Source: an uncultured Victivallaceae bacterium (GTDB lineage Bacteria; Verrucomicrobiota; Lentisphaeria; Victivallales; Victivallaceae). Taken from it: a DNA stretch of 12,911 bases. Location of the stretch: NCBI GenBank assembly GCA_934663655.1, contig CAKUKT010000043.1:1-12911 (forward strand), read 5' to 3'. Positions within the stretch are counted from its first letter, which is position 1. Each line of letters opens with the position of its first letter. Under the pieces are notes generated by a model. It was given only the letters and a program-made list of their open reading frames with translations, made no database searches and had not been told where the DNA came from. The translations under genes were made by a program, and so were the position numbers. Below, piece by piece: positions 1 to 6,486 of this stretch.

Positions 1-21
1 AAACAATCGGGAGGTCAGGGT

Positions 22-771
22 ATGAGCAGGAAACACACATTCACACTGATTGAACTGCTGGTGGTGATCGCGATCAACGCGATTCTCGCCGCCATGTTGA
101 TGCCGGCACTCTCCAAGGCGAGAGAGGCGGCGAAAACCAGCAACTGCCTCAGCAACCTCAAACAGTCCGGTCTCGCCGCCACCATGTATGCCGGCGACAA
201 CCGCGGCAATCTCTGTACGTTGCAGTTTTCCGGCACCGCCCCCTTCGGTACGCCCGGGGCTCCCGGACGCCACATGTCGACCTGGGCGGGGTTGATGTAC
301 TTCTGCGGTTATCTTCCCGACGAATCACCCGCGGCCCGCTGTCCGACAATGGGCGGACGCATGGCGATCCGCGAGGGAATCTATATCGAAAGCTACGGTA
401 CTTACGGCGGTTTCGATCCCGGGACGTCGAGCTTGACAGAAGAAGGAAAATCCTGTTTCTTTGCTGATCCGAAAAATAATTTTGAGGGGGTTCATACCAT
501 GCGCCTCAAGGCTGCTTCGGAATTCCCGATTTTCTGGGACAGTTTCATCCGGGACGACAACTACGACTGCGAATTTTACTGGACCAGCTTCGAGAGCACC
601 TATAACGCTGCCCAGGCCCGTCACAACGACCGCATCAATCTCGCCGCCGCCGACGGCCATTCGATGAGCCTGACCGGGCCGGAACTGCAGAGTCTGTTGC
701 AGAATGGCGGAGTCTACAGTCCGATTTTCGCATTGCGTTATCTGGTTGACAAAACTGCGATCATCTTGTGA
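22..771 (+). CDS. Type II pseudopilin-like protein with H-X9-DG motif
   Basis: A 249-residue protein that opens with a prepilin-type N-terminal segment: basic residues at 3-5, then [12 protein letters not shown] (7-18) and a hydrophobic helix to about residue 30, with the invariant Glu at +5 (E11) of the predicted mature chain. Near the C terminus, H201 followed by nine residues and D211-G212 matches the prepilin-associated H-X9-DG motif, and C42-LSNLKQ is the usual post-helix block. Such proteins are processed by a prepilin peptidase at the inner membrane and resemble type II secretion pseudopilins; PVC bacteria carry very many of them, with mostly unknown individual roles. The start is set by GGGAGG at 9-14. 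Residue -1 of the predicted cleavage site is Thr rather than Gly, and N18 puts a polar residue in the helix. The next gene starts 4 nt after the stop. The family call is secure; the specific job is unknown. Confidence 0.9.
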   Translation: MSRKHTFTLIELLVVIAINAILAAMLMPALSKAREAAKTSNCLSNLKQSGLAATMYAGDNRGNLCTLQFSGTAPFGTPGAPGRHMSTWAGLMYFCGYLPDESPAARCPTMGGRMAIREGIYIESYGTYGGFDPGTSSLTEEGKSCFFADPKNNFEGVHTMRLKAASEFPIFWDSFIRDDNYDCEFYWTSFESTYNAAQARHNDRINLAAADGHSMSLTGPELQSLLQNGGVYSPIFALRYLVDKTAIIL

Positions 772-775
772 TAGT

Positions 776-2489
776 ATGAGTATTCGTTCTCTTCTTGTGA
801 TCATTGCCGCAATCACCGGCGCTCATCTTGCTGCAGCGCCGCGGGTGGCGACTACGGTGGATTTTCTTGACTACGCTTTTTTCGACAGCCTCGACGCTGC
901 GGATCATTATGAACTTTCCGCCTGGGAACAGCGGATCCGCGAACTCGCCGACGCGGGCATCTCCAAAATCTACCTGCGGGTGAATGTCTGCGGACAGACG
1001 CTCTACCCCACCCGGGTTTCGGCGATTTACGGCGCCGATGGTGCGTTTCACTGGAATGAAGGACGGGAGGCGCGACGGCTGATCCGTACCCTGGAGAAAT
1101 ATGATCCGCTGGCCGAAACCATCCGGATCGGTAAAAAATATGGTCTGGAAGTCTGGGCCTGGGAGAATTTATTTGACGATTACGGCGTCGTCTATGTGCC
1201 GGAGAAGCCGGAGGAGTTCGAGCTCGGCCGCCGCCACGCTTTCGCTCCGCTGCGCGACCCCTGGCTGGCTGCTCATCCGGAGTGTTACTCCCGGCGGAAT
1301 CCGGCGCTGATGCCTTCGGAGGCGCAGCTCGCTGCCGTAAATCGCGATGCACGGCGGCTGCCGGTCGCCAGAATCGTGCATGTCAATCAGCGCAAACTGC
1401 CGCCGATCCGGGTGCGCCGGGAGGATGTTCAGATCTACACCAGCAGCGACAATGTGCTCTTTCGCCGTTACGATAAGCCATTTGATTTCTCCACGCGGGT
1501 CAATGCCGACGGCTTCAACGAGATGATTTTCGATGGGCTGGAGATTTCCGATCCGTACATCAAGTTGACTCACAACGGCTTCCCGGCCGCCGACGGCTTC
1601 ACGGTGGTACTCGAAAAACAGTACGGCCAGAACCGGGTCTACAACCGCGACGGCGAATTGATCGCCACCCGTTGGACGGCGGATTTCATCAATCCGGGCA
1701 AGGAACGCAACAAGCTGGACTTCAACCGGTTTGTGCCCACCGCCTGGGATCACTCCACCTGGCAGATGGGCTTTGTCGTCGGGGAGGAGACGCCCGATCC
1801 ATATTATCGCGGGGTGGTGGAATTTCTCGTTCCCGCGGCAATGGAACACAAAGTGGCGCGCTTTGCCGAACTCACCACTTATCCTTTCGATGGATTCATG
1901 TTCAGCATCCGCACCCACAGCGCGGTGACCGATCCGGAGAATTTCGGTTTCAATCCGGAAGTCTGCGACGCCTATCGGGAGCGTTACGGCGCAGATATCA
2001 ATCCAGATTCTCCCGACCGGGCGAAACTCTTTGAACTGCGGGCGGAGGCGGTTGCGGAATTTTTCCGGCGCTGCAAGGCGATTTCCGGCGATCGACCGGT
2101 TTTCCTCTCCGGAGTGCCGGAGGCCCCGCCCGGCGAAACTCTGACGGAGAATTATTATGCGCGTCAGTTCGGACCGCTGCCGTGGCTGTACCGGCGTTAT
2201 TTCGCGGATGGTTCGATCGACGGGGTGGTGATGATCGGGGGCGGATTTCCCCGAATATTTCACGGAGGAAGTCACCGGCGGGCGGAAGGTTTCGCTCGGG
2301 GTGTTCCGGGAGCTCGGCGGTCCGGCGGCCGTCGGAGAAAAATTTTTTTCCGACCTGGAGGCGCTGATGAAACGTGACGACATCGATGAAGTCGAACTTT
2401 ATGAAACGCTGGTATTGTCCCATAATCCGCCGATGTTGGAGGCAATCCGGAAATTCTGCCGCCCGGAAGGGGAGGAAAACAAGAAGTGA
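776..2489 (+). CDS. Secreted TIM-barrel glycoside-hydrolase-like protein, frameshifted
   Basis: From ATG 776 the product begins with a signal peptide (MSIR, hydrophobic 5-20, AAAP cleavage region near 20-23). Alternating strand/helix blocks follow (ISKIYLRVN 62-70; YGLEVWAWENLFDDYG 122-137; FDGFMFSIRTH 371-381), resembling the TIM-barrel glycosidase-like proteins common in PVC bacteria. I cannot name a GH family or the catalytic acids. The frame opened at 776 runs into a stop at 2377. The coherent C terminus (DFPEYFTEEV onward, ending EENKK) lies in the +1 frame from about 2243 to 2489. Removing one G from the run at 2237-2241 gives a continuous 570-residue protein. A start at 704 is unlikely, since it would overlap the upstream gene and bury the signal peptide. 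No clear ribosome site precedes 776, so it may be coupled to the pseudopilin gene. The product could be a pseudogene or the shift a sequencing error. Confidence 0.72.
2237..2241 (+). other. Probable one-base frameshift in G5 run
   Basis: Five consecutive G residues follow ATC in the glycosidase-like gene. With four, the reading would be I-G-A-D-F-P and join the N-terminal frame to the convincing downstream frame that ends at 2489. Downstream of this point the original frame yields an Arg/Gly-rich string unlike a natural protein, whereas the +1 frame looks like normal coding sequence and ends in the expected GTGA overlap with the next gene. Confidence 0.75.
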
Positions 2490-3454
2490 ATACCCCAGAT
2501 ATTTCGCCGCGCGACCGTCTCATCGCCGCGCTGGAACGCCGCCCGCCGTGCGGTCGTGTGCCCACATTTGAACTGGTCTTTTTTCTGACGATGGAGGCTT
2601 TCGGCAAAGTGCATCCGCTGCACCGCGACTACTCCCAGTGGCAGCAGATGTCGGAGCGCGAACGCCGGCTTCACCGGGAAGACATGGCGGATATCTATCT
2701 CGCCACCGCCGAACGTTTCGGTCACGACGCCATCTTCATCCACCCGAACCCGAACACCGGAGAGGAGGCGCTGCATCTGATCGAACTGATCCGGAAAAAG
2801 AGCGGCAACCGTTATTTTCTGATGATGCACGGTGACGCCACCTACAGCATTCCCGACGGCGATCAGTTTCTGGAGTTTGTCTACGCGCTCGCCGACGAAC
2901 CTCAACGCATGCTCGACAACGCGCAGCGGCTGGTCGATGAGGCGCTCGAACGCGCTGAACGCCTGCGGCGCGACGGCGGACTGGATGGTTTTGCGCTCTG
3001 TTCGGACTACTGTATGAATGACAACCCGTTCGTCTCTCCGGAACAATTTTCGATATTCATCGCCCCCTTCCTCAAACAGCTGATTGCCGGATACCGCGAA
3101 CTCGGATTCTACACCATCAAGCATACCGACGGCAACATCATGCCGATTCTCGATCAGCTGGTGGATTGCGCTCCGCATGCGCTTCATTCACTTGATCCGC
3201 AGGGCGGCGTCGATATCGCTGAAGTCAAACGGCGCTGCGGCGACCGGATCTGTCTGATCGGTAACGTCAACTGCGGATTGATCGACACCGGCAGCGACGA
3301 AGAGGTGCTCGCCTCCGTCGAGTACGCGCTGCGCCACGGCATGCCCGGAGGCGGCTACATCTTCTCCACCAGCAACTGCGTCTACACCGGCATGCGTCTC
3401 GAACGCTACGAGATGATTCTTGAACATTTCCGCCGGCTGGGAGTCTACGCCTGA
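2486..3454 (+). CDS. Uroporphyrinogen decarboxylase (URO-D)-family protein
   Basis: A 322-residue protein with the URO-D/cobalamin-methyltransferase fold signature: N-terminal RDRLIAALERR (10-19), a central SDYCMNDNPFVSPEQF block (173-188), IKHTDGN (211-217), LDPQGGVDIAEVK (236-248), a GDRICLIGNV strand (252-261) and a C-terminal GGGYIFSTSNC (288-298). Anaerobic and PVC bacteria carry many such paralogs, generally thought to be corrinoid-dependent methyltransferases (MtaA-like) or demethylases rather than heme enzymes. In MtaA, zinc is held by H-x-C plus a distal Cys; here the corresponding positions appear to be H213-T-D215 and C298, so the ligand set may differ. The GTG start overlaps the previous gene's TGA (GTGA), and a GGGGAGG-like ribosome site lies at about 2469-2474. 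Cytoplasmic. No heme genes are nearby, so true HemE activity is unlikely; the substrate is unknown. Confidence 0.85.
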   Translation: MNTPDISPRDRLIAALERRPPCGRVPTFELVFFLTMEAFGKVHPLHRDYSQWQQMSERERRLHREDMADIYLATAERFGHDAIFIHPNPNTGEEALHLIELIRKKSGNRYFLMMHGDATYSIPDGDQFLEFVYALADEPQRMLDNAQRLVDEALERAERLRRDGGLDGFALCSDYCMNDNPFVSPEQFSIFIAPFLKQLIAGYRELGFYTIKHTDGNIMPILDQLVDCAPHALHSLDPQGGVDIAEVKRRCGDRICLIGNVNCGLIDTGSDEEVLASVEYALRHGMPGGGYIFSTSNCVYTGMRLERYEMILEHFRRLGVYA

Positions 3455-3471
3455 AACTCCGGATTGCGGCC

Positions 3472-3500
3472 TTGATTTTGTCGCCCGGAAATGCTATGTT
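3472..3500 (+). promoter_or_regulatory. Possible sigma70-type promoter, TTGATT-17-TATGTT
   Basis: A -35-like TTGATT (3472-3477) and -10-like TATGTT (3495-3500) are separated by 17 nt in the gap after the URO-D gene. The predicted start, near 3507, coincides with the first arm of the following terminator hairpin, so this is either a chance match or a promoter feeding an attenuated leader for the TRIC gene. Confidence 0.35.
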
Positions 3501-3505
3501 ATCAC

Positions 3506-3552
3506 CCGGAAACGAAAACCTCCTTCACGGGATGGCGTTTCCGGTTTTTTTT
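3506..3552 (+). terminator. Rho-independent terminator after the URO-D gene
   Basis: CCGGAAACG (3506-3514) pairs perfectly with CGTTTCCGG (3536-3544) and is followed immediately by eight T residues (3545-3552). The 21-nt loop can form a further short stem (CCTCC with GGATGG). It lies about 50 nt after the URO-D stop codon and would end the three-gene cluster. Confidence 0.8.
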
Positions 3553-3595
3553 GTCGCTCCGGGCCGCGACGGCGCTGGATCGGGGAAGTTCAGAC

Positions 3596-3663
3596 ACTGT
3601 GCGCGCGACATGCTCGAATCCAGCCGGCGTATTCGCCGTTCTGTTGCGGAAACTGTGCGCGCG
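3596..3663 (+). repeat. 12-bp direct repeat upstream of the TRIC gene
   Basis: ACTGTGCGCGCG occurs at 3596-3607 and again at 3652-3663, 56 nt apart start to start. The second copy ends where the ribosome binding site of the TRIC gene begins. It could be an operator-like pair or a chance repeat in GC-rich DNA. The rest of this leader (3553-3675) has no convincing gene. Confidence 0.35.
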
Positions 3664-3675
3664 GGGGAGGGCGCT

Positions 3676-4332
3676 TTGGGGACCTTTGAGGCCATCATCT
3701 ACGGATTCGACCTGCTCGGAACCGTGATTTTCGCGATAACCGGCGCGGTACGCGGGGTGCGGCTGCGGCTCGATTTGCTCGGAGTCGTGGTGTTCGCCTG
3801 CACGGTCGGCGTCGGCGGCGGAATCCTTCGCGATATGATGATCGGCGCCACGCCGGTGGCGGCGCTCCGGGATGAAACCTACCTCGCCGTCTGTATCGTC
3901 ACCGGACTGACGATCTTTTTTCTTTCTCCGCTGGTCAGCAACGTCAAGCGACTGATTCCCTTCTGTGACGCGCTCGGTCTCGGAGTATTCACCGCGCTCG
4001 GCGCGGCCAAGGGAATGGCTTACGAACTCGGTGTGGTCGGCGTGGTGCTCAGCGGAGTGCTCACCGCGGTCGGCGGCGGGGTGATCCGGGATATCATGGC
4101 GATGAAGATTCCGGTGGTGTTGACCAGCGATTTCTACGCTACCGCCGCACTGATCGGCGGGGTGCTCTATGTGTATCTCTCTCCGACCCGGCTGCCGGAA
4201 TTCTACACATTCATAATTGTCGTCTGCGTGGTCACGGGAATACGGCTGCTGGCGATGCATTTCAAATTCCGGTTGCCGGCGGCGGGACGGGGGATGTTTC
4301 CGCGACGCCGGGCGCGCCGTTCGGCGGATTGA
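3676..4332 (+). CDS. TRIC cation channel family membrane protein (UPF0126/YadS-like)
   Basis: An integral membrane protein of about 218 residues with the two-fold repeat of the TRIC family. The first half carries VGVGGGILRDMM (44-55) and the second TAVGGGVIRDIM (130-141); each GGG-x-RD motif sits at the end of a three-helix bundle, and a seventh helix (176-194) follows. Bacterial TRIC homologs are trimeric monovalent-cation channels; their physiological role in bacteria is not settled. The TTG at 3676 is chosen because GGGGAGG (3664-3670) lies 5 nt upstream and homologs begin at this point, just before the first helix; the open frame extends back to 3472, but that extension is polar and Arg-rich and covers a terminator. 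The C-terminal tail is basic (RRRARR). It stands alone between the URO-D terminator and the next promoter. Confidence 0.9.
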   Translation: MGTFEAIIYGFDLLGTVIFAITGAVRGVRLRLDLLGVVVFACTVGVGGGILRDMMIGATPVAALRDETYLAVCIVTGLTIFFLSPLVSNVKRLIPFCDALGLGVFTALGAAKGMAYELGVVGVVLSGVLTAVGGGVIRDIMAMKIPVVLTSDFYATAALIGGVLYVYLSPTRLPEFYTFIIVVCVVTGIRLLAMHFKFRLPAAGRGMFPRRRARRSAD

Positions 4333-4346
4333 GGAGCGCTTCCGGC

Positions 4347-4375
4347 TTGAAAAAAAGGTCGGGAGGCGTTATATT
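4347..4375 (+). promoter_or_regulatory. Promoter TTGAAA-17-TATATT for the Fe-S scaffold/GGGtGRT operon
   Basis: TTGAAA (4347-4352), a 17-nt spacer and TATATT (4370-4375) give a near-consensus vegetative promoter in an otherwise GC-rich gap. Transcription would start near 4382, giving a leader of about 36 nt that contains the GGAGA ribosome site at 4407-4411. The same two hexamers with the same spacing occur upstream of rimO. Confidence 0.75.
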
Positions 4376-4417
4376 ATAAGAACCCGTTTATCTGAAACTT
4401 ACCATTGGAGACAAGCG

Positions 4418-5110
4418 ATGAACTTCACTCACGAAGTAGCGGAAATGGTCTGCGTCGCCAAGGGGCCGAAGCACGGACCCGCGCCGATTCCCCAGGAAGG
4501 GGCCTGGACCAAGGCCAAGGAGATCCGGGATATCTCCGGACTCACCCACGGGGTCGGCTGGTGCGCGCCGCAGCAGGGCGCCTGCAAACTCACCCTCAAC
4601 GTCAAGAACGGCGTGATCGAAGAGGCCCTGGTCGAGACGATCGGCTGTTCGGGAATGACCCACTCCGCGGCGATGGCGGCGGAAATTCTTCCCGGCAAGA
4701 CCATCCTTGAGGCTTTGAACACCGACCTCGTCTGCGACGCGATCAACACTGCGATGCGCGAACTCTTTCTGCAGATCGTCTACGGCCGCACCCAGACCGC
4801 TTTCAGCGAAGGCGGACTGCCGGTCGGAGCCGGGCTCGAAGATCTCGGCAAGGGACTTCGGAGCATCACCGGTACGATGTACGGCACCAGTGCCAAGGGC
4901 GTTCGTTATCTGGAAATGGCCGAGGGCTATGTAACCGAGATCGCGCTCGACGAAGAGGACAAGGTCATCGGTTATAAATTCCTCAAGCTCGGTCAGATGC
5001 TCGATGCGATCAACAAGGGCATGGATGCCAACGAGGCGGTGAAGAAGTTCACCGGTACCTACGGTCGTTTCGCCGATGCCGTCAAAACCATCAACCCGCG
5101 TCACCAGTAG
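4418..5110 (+). CDS. IscU/NifU-like iron-sulfur cluster scaffold protein
   Basis: A 230-residue protein whose middle aligns by eye with IscU/NifU-N scaffolds: GACKLTLNVKNGVIEEA (54-70) corresponds to the IscU stretch around its first ligand Cys, and IGCSGMTHSAAMAAEIL (75-91) to the second-Cys loop, followed by an LPGKTILEA helix. Candidate ligands are C49, C56, C77 and C106. The Asp that follows the first ligand Cys in classic IscU (C-G-D) is not evident. A C-terminal extension (about 130-230) is absent from IscU and contains GLRSITGTMYGTSAKG. GGAGA at 4407-4411 fixes the start. The stop overlaps the ribosome site of the next gene, so the pair is co-expressed. No cysteine desulfurase is nearby, so this is probably not the housekeeping assembly system. 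The family call is good; cluster binding is inferred. Confidence 0.82.
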   Translation: MNFTHEVAEMVCVAKGPKHGPAPIPQEGAWTKAKEIRDISGLTHGVGWCAPQQGACKLTLNVKNGVIEEALVETIGCSGMTHSAAMAAEILPGKTILEALNTDLVCDAINTAMRELFLQIVYGRTQTAFSEGGLPVGAGLEDLGKGLRSITGTMYGTSAKGVRYLEMAEGYVTEIALDEEDKVIGYKFLKLGQMLDAINKGMDANEAVKKFTGTYGRFADAVKTINPRHQ

Positions 5111-5120
5111 AGGTAACAAT

Positions 5121-6119
5121 ATGGCTTTGTTTGAAAGTTATGAACGCCGGATTGCGCAGGTCAACGCATTCCTCAATGCCAACGGCATCGCTTCGCTGGA
5201 GGAAGCCGAGGCCATCACCCGGGGCAAGGGGCTTGACATCGCCAAGCGGGTGAGGGACATTCAGCCGATCTGCTTTGAAAACGCCTGCTGGGCTTATCTG
5301 GTCGGCGCCGCCGTCGCCATCAAGCGCGGTCAGAAGGTCGCCAGCGAGATCGCCAAGACGCTGGGTGAAGGACTTCAGTCCTTCTGCATTCCCGGTTCGG
5401 TTGCTGATGACCGCAAGGTCGGTATCGGCCACGGAAATCTGGCTTCGATGCTGCTTCGTGACGAGACGAAATGTTTCGCTTTCTGCGCCGGTCATGAATC
5501 TTTTGCCGCCGCCGAAGGCGCGATCGGGCTGGCCCGCAGCGCCAACAAGGCGCGCAAGGAGCCGCTCCGGGTCATCCTCAACGGGCTCGGCAAGGACGCG
5601 GCGCAGATCATTTCCCGCATCAACGGTTTTACCGGTGTCGAGACCGAATTTGATTATGCGACCGGCAAGGTGCGGGTGGTTTCCGAGCACGCCTATTCCA
5701 AGGGCGAGCGGGCGGCGGTTCGCTGCTACGGCGCCGACGATGTGCGTGAAGGTGTCGCGATCATGTGGCTCGAAGGTGTGGATATCGCCATCACCGGCAA
5801 CTCCACCAACCCGACCCGCTTCCAGCACCCGGTAATGGGTACTTACAAGAAGGAGCGCATTGAAAAGGGAATGCCCTTCTTCTCGGTCGCTTCCGGCGGC
5901 GGCACCGGCCGCACGCTGCATCCCGACAACATGGCTGCCGGACCGGCGAGCTATGGTATGACCGATACGATGGGACGGATGCATTCCGATGCCCAGTTCG
6001 CCGGTTCGAGTTCGGTTCCCGCGCATGTGGAGATGATGGGACTCATCGGTATGGGCAACAACCCGATGGTCGGTGCTTCCGTCGATATCGCGGTCGCGGT
6101 TGAACAGGCGATGAAGTAA
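5121..6119 (+). CDS. GGGtGRT family protein (function unknown)
   Basis: A 332-residue soluble protein containing the family-defining GGGTGRT motif (259-265) inside SVASGGGTGRTLHPDNM. It also has conserved-looking stretches IGHGNLASMLLRDETKCFAFCAGHESF (100-128, in pieces), GLGKDAAQIISRINGF (155-170) and ITGNSTNPTRFQHP (224-237). Cysteines at 51, 56, 89, 118, 122 and 202 include a C-x3-C pair, so metal or thiol chemistry is possible but unproven. The family (GGGtGRT, Pfam) has no assigned activity that I know of and often sits beside a gene annotated as an Fe-S scaffold, as it does here with a 10-nt gap. The start at 5121 follows AGAGG (5109-5113) that overlaps the upstream stop. No signal peptide or membrane segment is seen, so it is cytoplasmic. 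Confidence 0.9.
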   Translation: MALFESYERRIAQVNAFLNANGIASLEEAEAITRGKGLDIAKRVRDIQPICFENACWAYLVGAAVAIKRGQKVASEIAKTLGEGLQSFCIPGSVADDRKVGIGHGNLASMLLRDETKCFAFCAGHESFAAAEGAIGLARSANKARKEPLRVILNGLGKDAAQIISRINGFTGVETEFDYATGKVRVVSEHAYSKGERAAVRCYGADDVREGVAIMWLEGVDIAITGNSTNPTRFQHPVMGTYKKERIEKGMPFFSVASGGGTGRTLHPDNMAAGPASYGMTDTMGRMHSDAQFAGSSSVPAHVEMMGLIGMGNNPMVGASVDIAVAVEQAMK

Positions 6120-6314
6120 CCTCATCACTTTTGCCCCGTCTGTCGAACCGGAGTCCCAGTTGGGCAGGGGGGACGTGGCGGTGCGGGGGGAGGAAAAAAA
6201 GAGAGCCTCCGGCGCCGCCAACTGGAAACTTTTCGCGCATGAGCCGCGGTGCTTCCGATCGTTTCGGAATGCGGTGACGATGCGGAACGGGTTTTCGGCA
6301 CCCAGGTTAGATGG
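6120..6314 (+). other. Structured trailer (3' UTR or possible small RNA)
   Basis: I see no gene in this stretch. It contains nested inverted repeats: CCAGTTGG (6156-6163) with CCAACTGG (6218-6225), CGGTGC (6179-6184) with GCGCCG (6212-6217, one G-U pair), and GGAGG (6189-6193) with CCTCC (6206-6210) around an A-rich loop. A separate small hairpin TTCCG (6253-6257)/CGGAA (6265-6269) follows. No promoter was recognised inside, so it is most simply the 3' UTR of the GGGtGRT mRNA, but a processed or independent RNA is possible. It does not match the SRP, tmRNA or RNase P cores I know. Confidence 0.4.
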
Positions 6315-6355
6315 AGATTCCCGGCTTCAGTTAGTGAAGTCGGGAATCTTTTTTT
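6315..6355 (+). terminator. Strong Rho-independent terminator of the Fe-S scaffold/GGGtGRT operon
   Basis: AGATTCCCGGCTTCA (6315-6329) pairs over 15 bp with TGAAGTCGGGAATCT (6335-6349) with one G-U pair; the loop is GTTAG and the stem is followed by a T run (6350-6355). It lies about 195 nt after the GGGtGRT stop codon, unusually far. The 6356-6414 interval between the two facing terminators holds nothing I recognise. Confidence 0.9.
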
Positions 6356-6414
6356 GCGATGCTCGTTTGGCACGGCGGTTTTCAGGGGGGCGACCTCCGC
6401 TTTTGAAACGATAC

Positions 6415-6443
6415 AAAAAAAACGGACGGCGATTAACCGTCCG
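6415..6443 (-). terminator. Rho-independent terminator of the rimO-DUF4838 operon
   Basis: On the minus strand CGGACGG (6443-6437) pairs with CCGTCCG (6429-6423) across a 7-nt loop and is followed by eight T residues (plus-strand A run 6415-6422). It begins 43 nt after the DUF4838 stop codon and faces the plus-strand terminator at 6315-6355. Confidence 0.88.
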
Positions 6444-6486
6444 ATACTGGAGCGCAGCGTCGGTTGCTGCCGGAACCGGGGAGGGT

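Noticed and set aside
704..775. An upstream ATG extending the glycosidase-like protein by 24 residues
   Set aside because: It would overlap the pseudopilin gene by 68 nt and place a polar segment in front of an otherwise normal signal peptide.
2237..2250. Programmed +1 frameshift
   Set aside because: No rare or stop codon at the slip point and no known slippery +1 motif; a one-base indel in a G run is simpler.
1169..2383. A 404-codon open frame on the minus strand opposite the glycosidase-like gene
   Set aside because: No ribosome site, no recognisable domain, and the plus strand has a signal peptide and a consistent gene cluster.
3472..3675. N-terminal extension of the TRIC protein in the same open frame
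   Set aside because: The extension is polar, covers a perfect terminator hairpin with T8, and the family begins at the TTG at 3676, which has a well-spaced GGGGAGG.
6130..6165. A tRNA-like GGTTCGA on the minus strand
   Set aside because: The flanking bases do not form a T stem, and no acceptor, anticodon or D arms can be built around it.
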